Shown here in pieces: positions 10,900-24,259 of a stretch of DNA of 64,000 nucleotides. Source of the DNA: Spisula solida (lineage: Eukaryota; Mollusca; Bivalvia; Venerida; Mactridae); NCBI GenBank assembly GCA_947247005.1, contig OX365948.1, forward strand, positions 6,448,001 to 6,512,000, read 5' to 3'. How positions within the stretch are numbered: position 1 is the first letter of the stretch; every line of letters begins with the position of its first letter. The notes beneath the pieces are model-generated. The model saw nothing but the letters and a program-made list of their open reading frames with translations, ran no database searches and was not told the DNA's origin. The position numbers and the translations under genes are program-made.

Positions 10900-11511
10900 A
10901 ATGTCACCTATTATATACACTCGTATTTGCAATGCATTATTCAATACATGTTTTCTGTTGTCTGCATTAGTCGTACTAGAGCACAACATTCGAGATGAGT
11001 TCCATAACCATGTAGGGCTACCTTGTTGAATTGTATTGTTTATTTCACGAGAGATAATCTCAATACGCTTTAAGCTTTCGATCAAATCTAATTTGTGTAA
11101 TTATCTATCTTACATGTACCATCATATTGTTTGTAAATAAAATCTTGAACAGTTATCTGAAATAAAATATATTTGAACCAAGTGAATCAAATACTATGTA
11201 CATTTGTTTGTACCTTGTTGTGGCACCGTCTATACACATGTATGTTACGCTCGTAATTACAATAGTACATATGTACTTCTAATGTTTCAAATTCTGTCCA
11301 GGGTTTGACCAATAAATGACAAAATTGTTAAAACAAACTCAAAGCAAAGTCATATGGATAAATTAATACATTTAGGACTGTTAATAATTATATGTTCAAC
11401 TAGTGTACTTATGTATAAAAGTGAGCACTGCTGCAGTCGTAAATTTGATTGATTCATATTTTGGAACGAGCACAATTTTATAGCAATTTTAATGCCAATG
11501 GTTATATATTC
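10900..11511. other. Flank of the 6.9-kb element, no confirmed feature
   Basis: A minus-strand open frame of some 60 codons (about 10900-11085, MIESLKRIEIISREINNTIQ at its start) has protein-like composition but no recognised relative. It runs into the element end. Confidence 0.3.
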
Positions 11512-11981
11512 CCACTGTGACCACAGGTAACTGTATCATTGATAAAGAGTAAACAGATATGTTATAAAATTTATGTGACATGTATCTTAGAAATGTGCAT
11601 TTGTACTAAAGGGGCAAGATTTTCATCGTATCAAAAACAAGAATTGGCTTTCGATATCTTCATAAAGTACATGTAATTGCTTTTGAACAACGTCGTCAGA
11701 ACTACTTCCATGCAAAATCCCATCGAAATTGATAATTTATGGATGGATTTTTAAAATATTGATATCAAATTAAAGACGAAGCTCTCTAGCTTCTGATTAT
11801 GAAAATATATTTGAAATAACACCAGTAGTAATGAAATGTTTATTAAAAACAAACTGCATCTCAGTGACTGTGTGGTCAATTTCCCGTGTTATGAACCTTT
11901 CTAAGATATTATAAATTTTATAACAAAAATATTTTTTTTGGTTACTCTTTATTAATGATACAGTTACCTGTGACTGTGACG
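11512..11981. mobile_element. Inverted-repeat element with arms of about 65-73 bases
   Basis: 11512-11575 matches the reverse complement of 11909-11981, sharing CACAGGTAACTGTATCATT, GATAAAGAGTAA and TTATAAAATTTAT. The 330-base interior is AT-rich and non-coding. The ends and target duplication are not sharp; it may be a MITE or a foldback element. Confidence 0.5.
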
Positions 11982-13397
11982 GCACGAAATGCTGAAGTCA
12001 ACTATCTTTTTGATCAAATCGCCCTTCATGCAATGCAGTTTATTTACCGGAGAAAAACCGAAATTGCCGAGCATTATAGGTGACTATTAAAATCTCATTT
12101 CTGATTGTATCCATCTCAAGAGGGTAACCACTTCCCCCTTTTAAGTTGAACACATAGCAAGGAAAAAGGCTGGTACCAATTCTGGCTATCTACCCCATCA
12201 ATGACTAGTGTTAAAACATCCGCTTTGACGGTACTTTGGGAAGTTGGGTAAGCCTCGTGGACGCGTCATACCAAAGTCTAGACAAACTTGCTGTCTTGTG
12301 GCAGCTTTTTATTTATGACATGTGCCATCATTCGTAAAGCCAAATACCTAAATGTACACAGATTGGACACTCAATTGAAAACAGAGAAAATGCAAACTAG
12401 CATGCAGCAGATTCTGATATTTTGCATAAACACTTATTTGTCATACTATTTTAATGACCAATATCTCATTTTGAAAAGCTATGTTTCTTCCACTGCATGA
12501 TATAACATATTATTTTCTATCTCTTATAGAATTCAGAAAACAAATGTTTGAATGAGGCAAACAGGGTATTTTCTGATAAAATTGGAATTTCCATTAAAAT
12601 GAGAGTAGGTCTGGCTATTTGCGAATACCTGTTTTATTCCTTGCCTGATTTCAATAAATGAGGTATCATTTTAAAGCTGAATAATAAATCTATTGCATAA
12701 ACTTATAAGTTTTTGCCAATATATATTAAAACAATATATTTAAGGTATGAAGAACAAACGAGATTTCGTGTGATTTTCAGAAGACTGACGTGAGATATTG
12801 TGAGATTTGGTACATTTTTCCAATCTTTGTATATTTAGGTCTGTGGCGTTGGATTGGTTTGACTTACCAAAGACAGGACCATCTTCTTGTTGATTTTATG
12901 TCAGGTTGTACAGACTCTGTTTAGTCTTTTTTGTACCCTTTGTGCTATGCTGTTTCTGTTAAATGCCATGTCTTCTCCTCTAGAGTTGATATTATCTTTC
13001 CGATTCAATTTAAACTTGGAAAGATATTTTCGTTTATTTGCACACAAGGAGATATTTTATCAATTCTATGTGAGCATATACATATTTCATTGCATCTGTT
13101 CTGAACAGTAAATGCAATGTGACATTTTATCCTGACAAATAGGTTACATGTACTAGCAACACTAATGCACCGAACTGATATGTTCCATTCATTTGTAAAC
13201 TACCCAACCAATCATTCATACCAGACCCATTTAATATCAACAATCTCGTAGTTTGAAATTAGTTTGAAGTTATAATTATTTGATTTTAGTCATCTCCTTT
13301 GTTTTACCATTCAAACAGTTTTCTCCATTTATTTCACAAATCAAGGTAAATAAAGTGTTTAAAGGGAGACAATTTAATAGTTGCAAAATAATTAGTG
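11982..13397. other. AT-rich stretch without recognisable gene
   Basis: Several short open frames, none with recognisable domains, and no RNA gene. Confidence 0.4.
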
Positions 13398-13716
13398 GAG
13401 AGTGTTCATATACAACATCCATGCAAGTATGTAAGCTTTGTAGCAGGCCATATTAATGCTAGAAGAAACGGTCAATTTGGGTTAACCAAGAATTTTTACC
13501 TTCAATAAGTCCAAAATAAGGTCAAGGTGAAGGACAAAATGGGGTCAGATGATACAGGCGTGTGGAGTGTTCATATACAACATCCTTGCAAGTATGGAAG
13601 CTTTGTAGCAAGCCATAAGAATGCAAGAAGAAACAGTCAATTTGGGTTAACAAGGACGGACGGACAGGTAAATCACTATATGCCTCCCGATCTATCGATA
13701 CTGGGCATAAAAAGGG
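13398..13716 (+). repeat. Dispersed repeat with internal 95-base duplication
   Basis: 13398-13490 and 13563-13656 are similar copies (GTTCATATACAACATCC, GCAAGTATG, AAGCTTTGTAGCA, GTCAATTTGGGTTAAC). They are followed by GGACGGACAGG and a tail ending GGGCATAAAAA. The tail type (sugar-like GGACGGACAG followed by ...GGGCATAA) recurs at 42236-42310 and 60690-60740. Confidence 0.6.
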
Positions 13717-16205
13717 AGATAATCAAATTATAGAAATAGAAACATTATCAAGGAAGATCATTCTGAATAATGTGTTCAAAAAGCTGCACACTACATCAAC
13801 TATTATTTATTTTCTGCAGATGCGTTCTTTCTAGTACTCCAAGTCCAGATTCCTGCATTATTCCAGATTTGTAGGACAACTCTGTTTGCTCCTTTTTTGA
13901 GAAATAAAACTGCAACATTGTGATGTATTTGTATTTATTTTATTTTTACTCAAGTTTGATAATGTAAATATGCATACAATACAAATACATATAGTTTATA
14001 AAAGTCAGTTTTTTTGCAATGAAATATTGTGCATAAACAAGTACCTTTGACAATACATAGACAACTTGACAGACAAACATACATACAATATATCATAGAC
14101 AAATCCACAAACGGACGTACGTACAATATATCAGAAATGACTTGACAATAACTGTGCAACACCATTATTATATAAAAAATAAACATTGCACTTAAAGAGT
14201 CAAATTTATGCATGCTTGCTATGACTTTACAATGTAACAAAATATGTCAGGTATGTTGCCATGGTAACCAATTAGTAAGTTATTTCCCAAGTGTAAAGTA
14301 AATAACAGAGAATATTGGATCATTCTATTAGGCATTCCGACAAACAACATAGGGCTAGACACCAGAAAATAACCAGATTACACTGAGGTCACCCTATATG
14401 TCATAGTTATGATATCATTTCAAAACGAAAACAAGAAACTCTATAAAAGTCAGCCTTTTCTAACACGTCAGGTAACACAAGGGTTACATTTGACCCCTGA
14501 ATGACCCTTTGGACACTGAAATTTCCAAAATGCTACATTTTGACCCTCAGGTTTCTGACAGAAAGTTGAACTTTTCTTCTACCTTTTTCCAAACATAATC
14601 TCATAACCAAGATTAAACGTATGAATACAAGATCACAAAACCAACAGTTTTTCTAGATATAAAAAAGCCAATGTTTGGTAACACAAATGACAACATTGTA
14701 TGTCAGATAACAAGCATGCATACATTTGCTAAGTAAGAATATTCATATCAACATGAAATAGAAAATCACAATTTCCGGAGTTTATAAAAGAAAATACATA
14801 ACTTAAGCATTGGCAGTTCAATAAAAGGGGACATATACTACATGAGAACATTTTATAACAGTCTATAACTGGTAAGAACTTAGCTTTAACAAACTTTGAT
14901 TTCTGCTACAAATGTTACCTAAACAATGAAGCTTTTCAGTAGTTGTTGTTATATTACAATTATGTTGTATAAGACTTAACACTGCACCTCTATCTACAGG
15001 ACAGTAAATAGCTAATATTATTAGATTTTTTAGCTATTATGTAATTTCGTTTGTCACCCATTAATCACTTGTTGGGAATTTAAATCTCATGTGACACCGA
15101 TGGGACCCTTTCAGTTTCATAGGCAAGAATAAATAAACCCAGTCATGTAAATTGGCACATGTATGAAAAATCAATCATTACTTAAGTATAAAACAGAATC
15201 AGTGTATTCATTAGGCAAGCAGGAAATAAAATTCACCTTACATAACTGTTGATACTCAAACTTCATCATGATAAATCTCAGACTCAACATTTACACATTA
15301 TCTGTGGCATGGTAGTTAGTACAGGTGTGTGCATATCATGAACATAGAAACATCCATGACAACAAGCCGAGTGATAAGCAATATACAGTGCAACAGATGT
15401 CAGTTTATGGGTACCATTAACAGCAAAGACCAACACCTTAGATGTGATGTATAGGTTTTTGGTTTACAGCCAGACAAGTCAGTGGAATACACAATGAAAA
15501 TTACAAGACTGGACACTCATACATGTACATAGCATATAAAACATGGAACCTAGAAAACTGAGTGTCAGCGTTTAGACAATATTTTATCACAATAATTTCT
15601 CTCCATTAAGACATTCAAACTTCTAACCACAAAATAAGAATTTTGTATCAGAAAAGGTGTGCAATAATAGGTATCTTTCATCTGCTAATAAAACACGACT
15701 TTTAAACTTATATATATCTTTGCATTTGCAATGAGCTATATGAATATTCACGATGAAATTATCTTTTGAATATTCAAGCAATGGAAAATTGTTGAATGTT
15801 TAACATTTAATGAAAACATGGACAGGATGATTGTTACAGTAAAAGGGATTAAAATAGGGAAAAATAGACACATCTACCTTGACCATGTTTGATTGAACAA
15901 TTGACAATACTGCTCACAAACACATAACAAAAGCTCCTTACAAAGTAATCTAATTTATCTTTAGTATTCTACACTCCGTGTAAAAAGAAACATACATCAA
16001 CTCAGTCAAATGAAAACACAACTTTCTCATCATGGCATTATTTATATAGAAAAGGAATAACTGTTTTTATTCAAGTCTTAGTTCTATCTAGTATAATTAA
16101 AGCTGAAAGGGCAAGGGTTATTATTCACTCATTCTCAGTAACTTTACAAACAGCCATCAAAACTGTGTCTATATAATTAATTATGATGTACTTTCTTTTT
16201 GCACA

Positions 16206-16305
16206 CGACAAGTATATAAATAGCTCGAGTATATAATTAAACTCATAGACTAACCTGACGAGTATATAAACAGCTCAAATATATAATTAAACTCATAGAC
16301 TGACA
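16206..16305 (+). repeat. Tandem duplication, 50 bp x 2
   Basis: Two units of AGTATATAAAnAGCTC followed by ATATAATTAAACTCATAGAC, offset by 50 bases. Confidence 0.8.
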
Positions 16306-17724
16306 TTTGGGTAGATAATGGAGAACAAGATATTCCAGACATAGTAGGCTATAATAACATTTACTGTCACTGGAATGAAGATAGTATAACTATAAACAAA
16401 CGTTTCACAAGAACAAAACCTAAACACAAATATTTACAATAATAGCACTGTAAAATCTAAATTGAACTTTCTACAAGAACTTCTGAACTTTCAAAATAAC
16501 CTGAGCGCCACATACACGACATTCAATGTAATGCTGTAGGTGTGTGGCACTAACCATACACCATACTATACTAATAATGGGTGTATGTACAATTAACCCT
16601 ATACTCCGTAGATATCTAATACATTTACCTACAGAATACCAATATACCATCTCCATACTGCTAATTGAACAATAATTGGTGATTGACATGTGCTCTTGTT
16701 TCAGGACGTGATTGTTCCAAGAGCAAAAAGCTTGAATTGCCCTTACCAACCCAACAGCCTCACAAAAATGATCATTTTGGAGTAGGTCAGAATGAACCTG
16801 GACCCATTTGCTTCAAAGCGTTGTAAACAAAAAGGTGAAACTCAGCCTTTAGGTGGAAGAATTACATCCGTGCTGTTACACAATTAGCATGTAAATATGA
16901 TACATGTATCTACATGGAGTAAAGGGTTTAAGTATTCTATAATCAGTGTATTGTTTATACACATCTTGGATATAAGTGAGCACTGTTAAATATGACATTA
17001 TAGTTGTGATAGATAACTTCAATGTTAAACTAAACTATATTTACATTCACATATCTCAAGTGACAATATCCCCACCTTATTTCAAGAATTGCATAACTTT
17101 GATTTTCTGATTTTGAGAAAAACATGTTAAAAGATTGTGATGTTAACAGAATTAAGTGAGTTAGATGTTTAAGGCTTTATCCCCTTCATGTTGGAGAGCT
17201 ACATATAAATAAGTTAATAATATAACATATTGTAGATTGTTTCATAATGAATCTAATGATACCAAAAAACTCAGTTGAATTTGTCAAAAATTAAGCTACA
17301 TGCTTTTGCAATTAAGGTGACAATATGTATGCATAATTTATTCAGTTAAGAAAAATAGGGATCCTGTATGATTAGGTTTTATTTGAATACACAAATATTC
17401 ATGAAATGGGCTCAAAGTTATTTCACAATTTAATTAATTGCCAATTTACCATCTAGACAGCAGACTTTCAGAAGTAAAAAGAGTGTTTAACCGAATGTAA
17501 GGGGGAAAATGATTTCCACATTTTAGATGTTTAAGAGTTGCTAAGTGCGTTACAATCATGGAAAATGTGGAAATAAAGAAGCCGAAAGACCCCCGTTATT
17601 GATTAAAAAGATCATTACATGAAATCTAGTCTGTACCAGAAAGATTCAGTAATTGTAAGAGATAGACAGCTGGTAAACAAGGTAGGTAACTATAAGAACA
17701 TAGTAGTAAAGTAAAACAGATATA

Positions 17725-18291
17725 CAGTCAACTCTCGTTATCTCGAACTCGCTTATATCGAATTTTCCGTTATGTCGAAGTTTTTTTCAAGTCCCGATTT
17801 TTCTCCTTCTTTGTCTATATGAAATCTCGAGACCCATCTCGAAGTTTCATCTCGAAGTCGGGTCGAAGTCTGATCGTATTCGACTAGCGTCAAATGTTTT
17901 TCACACTTCGCCAGTCTAAAATCTTCGATTTACCTGTAATTTTCGCGCCTTCGATTGTTGAAAAAATATTTGTTTGCAACAATTTGCGCAAACATGTCAT
18001 AAAGCTTCGGGTTACGTACTAACATCAATAAACATGTCATCTCGAACAATTGTTTGTAAAAATAATAATTAAAATAAAATGCATTTTCTCGAGGAGGAAT
18101 ACATGTACATAAATATCACAACAAGCAATTCTCAAGAATATGTCGTTCTTACGACCGTAACAATATGGCGGCGCAAAATGACAGAAACTGGAAAACTTGC
18201 AACTTCGATGCCGAAAACTCTATCTCGAATTTTCGTTATGTCGAAGTAATTTCCACGGTCCCGTGAAATTCGAGATAACGAGAGTTGACTG
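17725..18291. mobile_element. pogo/Tigger-like MITE, 567 bp, TA target duplication
   Basis: The ends are CAGTCAACTCTCGTTATCTC and its exact complement, with TA on both outer sides (17723-17724, 18292-18293). Inside, further palindromic pieces recur (CGAATTTTCCGTTATGTCGA-like at both ends). CAGT- ends and TA duplication fit the pogo/Tigger branch of Tc1/mariner. There is no intact transposase. Confidence 0.85.
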
Positions 18292-18854
18292 TATGTAAAA
18301 ATATGTATACAGTAAAATGTTGACATCAGTGAAGGTTTGAACCATATATAATACAACTCAGAATGTTCATCATTAGATAAATCAAGGAGTACCAGTGTAG
18401 AGTCATCATAGATGATAATGACTGAAACTGGTTTAAAAGTCAGACTGACCAGCATTTTTAAGGTGACATCAACCAGCCAGCCTACTTCAGGCCTGGTAAT
18501 TAGCAATCATTCTCAGGCCTAAAAATTCCAGTTTCGAAACCTGAAATTCTACTTTTCAATATAAACAAAGGCCTGCTACTTATTAAGGTAGAAGAGATGA
18601 GAGCTAATTCTAGTTACTAACTTGCTACATCTACATGCACCTGTCATAAACTGAAAGACTGGAGATAATCTAGGTAATAGCACAATTAGTCATATCAACA
18701 TGTACTGTCTGTGATGACATATATTCTATAGTATTGGATTGAAATAATAGTTCTGTACAATATACATGTACACCAAGTCATTTCTATATGCATAAAGACA
18801 TGCATTAAATAGTATCAAAGAATTTATACTGAAAACACGGCAAGTGATATAGAC

Positions 18855-19080
18855 AAACAGGTATTACAGACAAACAGGTATTACAGACAAACATATAAAA
18901 CAAACAAACAAGTAAATACAGGTACAAACAAGTACATGAAAGTACTTACACATATACGAAAGTACAAACACATACATGAAAGTACAAACATGTACATGAA
19001 AGTACAAACACATTCATGAACGAACAGACAAGTACAAACAAGTACACACAAGCACAAACAAGTACACACATGTACCCAGT
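18855..19080 (+). repeat. Low-complexity ACAAACA/AGTACATGAA repeat
   Basis: Irregular units of ACAAACAAGTACA and TGAAAGTACAAACA. An apparent Cys/Val-rich open frame on the minus strand is only a by-product. Confidence 0.75.
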
Positions 19081-21669
19081 ACACAGAGTAGAACCCAAAA
19101 ACACAAATATTGTTCTCTAACTATGACAAGATTAAATTGTGTATGAGATCAAAGTCAAAGTTTGACAGATTCTGGATGCAAGGTTATATTACTCCAATTG
19201 GGAATGAAAACATCAAAATAACAATTTTCCCAAAACATGTGTATGAATTATTGTTTTTTTTTTTAAATATTTAACCAACTCTTAATGATGTTTGAATTGC
19301 GAACAAGGCAAACCCAGTGGTGAGTACACAGAAAATGTTAGAGATTATGAGTAATACAAAATGACAACACTGTAGTTTGACCATGGTAGTTGATGGGTGC
19401 TGTAGACTGTGCATTAGGCTAGCTACACAGTCCTGTCCAAATCACGAACAGAAATGTTGAGCATATCACTACATTGATACTCGATCAATGTTTATATAAT
19501 ACAGAACAACCTGCTTAACCTCGACGTCAACAGTCAAGTATACATCAGTCATCAGATGTTTCACCCCTTAACTCAGAACACCCTCATGACGGTGGGGGTC
19601 ATTAAGATAAAAGGAGTCAAATGTCATTATTCTATTTGCTTAATGAATGTAAAATATGAAGTAGATGTTTCTACGGATGCTCTTTAAAGTTTGTATTTTA
19701 TGTGGCAACAAAATGTCAATTAGGGACCTGATTATATTAAGTATTGTACGGCCATTAACAGCGTACGCGAAGAATTAAGTGTATCCATTTTTCAGTGAAA
19801 ATGACAGACAAATGTTTTTCTCCACGAATATTCGAATATTGAATTTGGAATCAAATATTTGTTCAATTTCTGAATATTTGACCCATCTCTAATCATTTGT
19901 TATAAACTATGTTCCGACATATTCCCTGTCTTCATCATGGTCAGATAATGAAATGCACAGAGAGTTGATGATCATCTTTTAAATAATCTGAACTGTTTCA
20001 ATAGTTTAAACATTAAAGCAAAAGAATGTCAACTCTCATTACACTGCATTAAGTTCATGTACAAACTCCCTTTAAGTCAAAGTGTGTACTCCTTTAAGTT
20101 TAAGTTCATACCCTAAAGTCATAGTCAGTACACCCTTATGCCAAGTTCATACTTTCTAAGATGAAGTTTGTGAAAGTCACATTTTTTTATTCCTTGTTTA
20201 TATGAATTACAACCAGTATGGCCTCATGGAGTTTACGTAAAAAATATCCATGGTCCTCAAAAATTGGGTGATAAAGCGTGTGAGCTACAGACGAATCTGA
20301 GATCCCATATGCGAGTTGTATAACCTTATATCCAGATAGAAGTATACACCCACAGTAACAATGATGCCATGTAAATTTTGTTCATATAAGAATATAATTT
20401 TCAAGTCCAGTTTCATTGTTTACTTTTTATTATTATTAAGTATTAAGACTTACTCCATAAGGAGACCAGTTTTGAAGAGTCCAGAGGAGGAGTCTTAATA
20501 TTGAGGTTTACCGGTTACTGACTGTAAATAGAGGGAGTGAAAGCTGTTTATTATACTGACTGATTTCTTATAGTACAGAGAATTTCACTTGATCCTCGAC
20601 CTTTTATTAACACTATTTTAACAGCTGATATCTAGTCCGGTTGTATGATAATAAACCGGAGTATCACGAAGATGCCCGAGCTGTAATACAAACACAAATC
20701 TAAAGGACTAATATTGCATGATTTACTTGCAGAAATTTATACATTCAATGCAAAAACCTTGTAATATATTCATGCATAGTCGAATTCTCCGTGCTATAAC
20801 CTTTGTTACCTCAAGATACCCATGTACCTAACACTATACTAGAAAAGATAGGTACTCAATTTACTGAAAATTACAAAACTGATAAAAAATGATATCAAAC
20901 ATGTAAATGGCACCTTCTTTAATATTACTATTACCGGTATTTATTTTTATGCAAACCTATGCAGAATAACTACAGAATTTAACACATGAAAAACACATTG
21001 AAACACTATCAATGAAGATGACCACACAAATTACGTAAAATTTTTGACTAATAAAATTATGTTCAGTAAACTTAAACTCAGCAGCAGTAAATATATAACA
21101 GATCATAGGAAAGTGTTTTCAGTAGTAACAAGTCTTCCCTCCCCTCCCACCAGTGGAGGGGGCGGTACAAAAATGACGTAATACAGAAAATAGTTTCACT
21201 TTGTTAGATAAACAATGTCAAACAATCTACTACCATATGCATGATTTAATGATATAGATCTCCAAGATTGTCTTGTTATTGATTTACATGCATATAAATT
21301 ATTCAACAAAACCCTGTTTTGATATGTCCAAAAAGTTTAAACTGAACTATTTGGGGCAACTATTATATATAGACCGAAGATAGAAATCTGCTTACTCTGA
21401 CCTTATCCAACATTTACACAAGTTACCTGTATGACACCAGGCACATTTAATCAAATAACTTTTTATATATCTTGGTGAAAAATGATGAAATATATAACAC
21501 TATGTAAGTATAATCATACATAGGCGCTTCCTCAACAAAACCTACATAGGTAACTAGCTGATTTAGTGAGGTAATTCACACGAAATTTTGATGTCACAAA
21601 ACTTAGCACTGTCTCGTATATTTGGTCGCTTTATTTTAATTTATAAGGTTAAATGAATATGAAAATATT

Positions 21670-21775
21670 TGCCTACCGGTATGTTATGTCTGCTTACTGG
21701 TATGTTATGTTAGCTTACAGGTATGTTATGTTAGCTTACCAGTATGGTATGCTTGCTTACCAGTAAGTACAACAT
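21670..21775 (+). repeat. Tandem repeat about 24 bp x 4
   Basis: Units of the form TTACCGGTATGTTATGTTAGC with drift at single bases. Confidence 0.75.
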
Positions 21776-24243
21776 CAATTGCCTAGTGATAGAGATCTGC
21801 TTTGAGTCCATCAATAGATACCATCAGGAATGAGGTGTTGAAAGTTTTTGGTGACTATGGTAGGTCTTGTTGTGGAAAGCCTCATATGTATGCATGTAAG
21901 TAAAACATTTTGCAAGGTACACTGTAACGTACATTGCAAGGTAAACATATGCATAAAGTTGTCGCTATCTTCGTGATACTTATAGTATCTATTGAATAAT
22001 TCTTAGATAAATATAAACAGTATTTTTCACAGATATATGTATAATTAAGTATGTGCAATGTGGCAGAATGTTTCAATATTTAGAGCTTATAGCAACAAAT
22101 TTTTAACAATAGTTAGAGCTGTCATTGATGTGAGAAGTATCGATGATTCGGTTATATCAGAAGATAAGTACCGGCGATACATCGATATATCGTCTTGCAC
22201 ATATAGATCAATCATAATGAGCACATCAGTCATAGTTCACTTATTCAGCAGTTCTGCATTGTATATATAGGGTATCAGCTTTAGAAAATAGTAGCTTCAG
22301 TTTGAATTGAGACTTGACCAATTTTAACAATTTGTGAACTTCCATTTAACCAAGAAGTGTTTTGCGCAGGAAAATTTAGGATTTTGTGTAGTTCCAACCA
22401 TTTTCTCATGTATCTACATGTATATTCAAAATGTGAATTGATATTCGATCAGCCAAAAATATCTTCAAAACATCAATATGGCTTCTATCAATGACAGCTC
22501 TCAGAATTATACAATTTATAAGAAAACCATAATGGACTTCACATTATGTAACCCACAAGAGTTAAATTCTATTACAAATGAATAAGACTGTGACAATAAA
22601 ACTTCACACACATGTATCATTGCCCGAAGACTACCTCAGATGTGTACATGTGAAGTGCAAATTCTATTTAGGGAGGTTCAGAAGGAAATGTCATTCAAAG
22701 TGACTACTGACCAAGGTCAACACATTATCATTACAAAATCTCACTCTAGAGTGCTCTGAGCTCAGGGAAGCTAAACTAAAACTAAAATTATCGAGAGTTA
22801 GGTTGTGACATCTGCAAAGTAGCATCAACCTTAAATTCAGGTTTTTTATAATACACATGTAGATACTGTACTGTACATTGTCTGAATTATAAAAATGAAG
22901 ATTACAAACTATGTCAGATAAAGCGACTTGAGTGCAAAAATCATCGGACAACATACAGTCATCCAGCCTCGTCTAAATTTGAAACAATGACAGTTAAATT
23001 GTCCTATGTTCTACTTATTTACAAGCACTTTCAAGCTTTCAGCCCTTTTATTGATTAAAGAAATACATCACAGTTTGTATGGGCTGATTGTCTTTGGATG
23101 AACTCAAATCTATTGGAACAATTAATCATAAATATTCTAGACTTGAATTTAGCATTTATTGTAATAGTGGAATCTAGAAAACCAAGTGCTATCACTGAAG
23201 ATGACGAATACACCTAGATCATGCACTGAATCAGGTATGAACAAATTCTTAAGGCAATAACTCACATAGTTGATCCAAACATACAATGTCACTATAAGAT
23301 GTCACTATATGATGTCACCACTCAATACACAACTAGGCTTGGTACGAATGTGTCTGGGGAAGTTTCTTTGATATCCGACTAAAGGTTAATCAGACATAGC
23401 ACAGATTTTTTGTTTCCAGACAGAACAAAAGCGTGACTATAGCATGACCCAGATACACTATGTATCTTGGGTTATAAGAATAGTGTACCTAAATATGGGC
23501 TGATTCAACATTTATAGCAATATTGCAGACAGCGGATCACCGATGCATGTTACATAAAAATAATGTGTTTCATCTCATAGTGATTTGGTTACAATAGTAA
23601 TACCAAATTATGCAAGTTTAAAAGATGAACATAGTAAATACTGAATGATCTTTACATTATAATGTACATAATTATATTAACATAATGTCTTTATTATAAG
23701 ATACAGAAATGATCAACACAGATACATCTTAACAAGATCGTGTTGTGATTTCATCGTTATACATGTACATACGAAAGCAATAGAAAATTTGTAATATAAA
23801 AATACACAGTAAAATTCACTCAACACTTAGTGTGATCTCTATGATGTTTAGTTATATAGTATAAATACTATACGGTTGTCATAGCGACGTGATATATCTA
23901 TACCACCTGACATTCTTATATATACAATTCATATGTTCAGAGGAATCAAGTCAGTATTGTTTATACAATGCTGTAGAGATGGGGAGCATTTGACAAGAAT
24001 TCCCGAGCGGGTATCTTTGGCCCCTATACTTCATATAAGTCTTGTGACATAGAATCTTGGGATCGGGTCACATGATCACTGGTACGACAAACACAACATA
24101 CGAGGCACCAGTGAAGAGGGGGGGGGTCTATGTAAGGGGGCAGTGTAGAGGACAAGTATACGCAGACTTCAGTGTAACATGATGTATCGGCGTGTTTTGT
24201 CACAATACAGTACACGATTATCTCCCTTTCATGTAACACAAGG

Positions 24244-24259
24244 TCAAGGTCGATGAAAC
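24244..24259 (-). CDS. PHACTR: PHACTR terminal coding exon, FHRP stop
   Basis: After the acceptor TTTTCAG (24260-24266) the minus strand gives one base completing Arg, then Phe-His-Arg-Pro and TGA. This is the invariant C-terminus of PHACTR proteins. The rest of this exon is 3' UTR extending to lower coordinates for an unknown distance. Confidence 0.95.

Larger units (their letters stand above)
13930..24243 (-). other. Stretch downstream of PHACTR stop: 3' UTR of unknown extent plus intergenic DNA
   Basis: No coding exon or RNA gene is recognised here. Candidate poly(A) signals on the minus strand (TTTATT as read on plus) are numerous, for example near 23690, 23155, 23046 and 13933, and none can be preferred. 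It holds a pogo-like MITE (17725-18291) and small tandem repeats (16206-16305, 18855-19080, 21670-21775). Large minisatellites, common in the introns, are absent. Confidence 0.5.

Noticed and set aside
10804..11085. 93-codon minus-strand open frame crossing the right end of the 6.9-kb element
   Set aside because: It crosses an element border into a TIR, has no recognised domain, and the mirrored TIR copy lacks the outer part.
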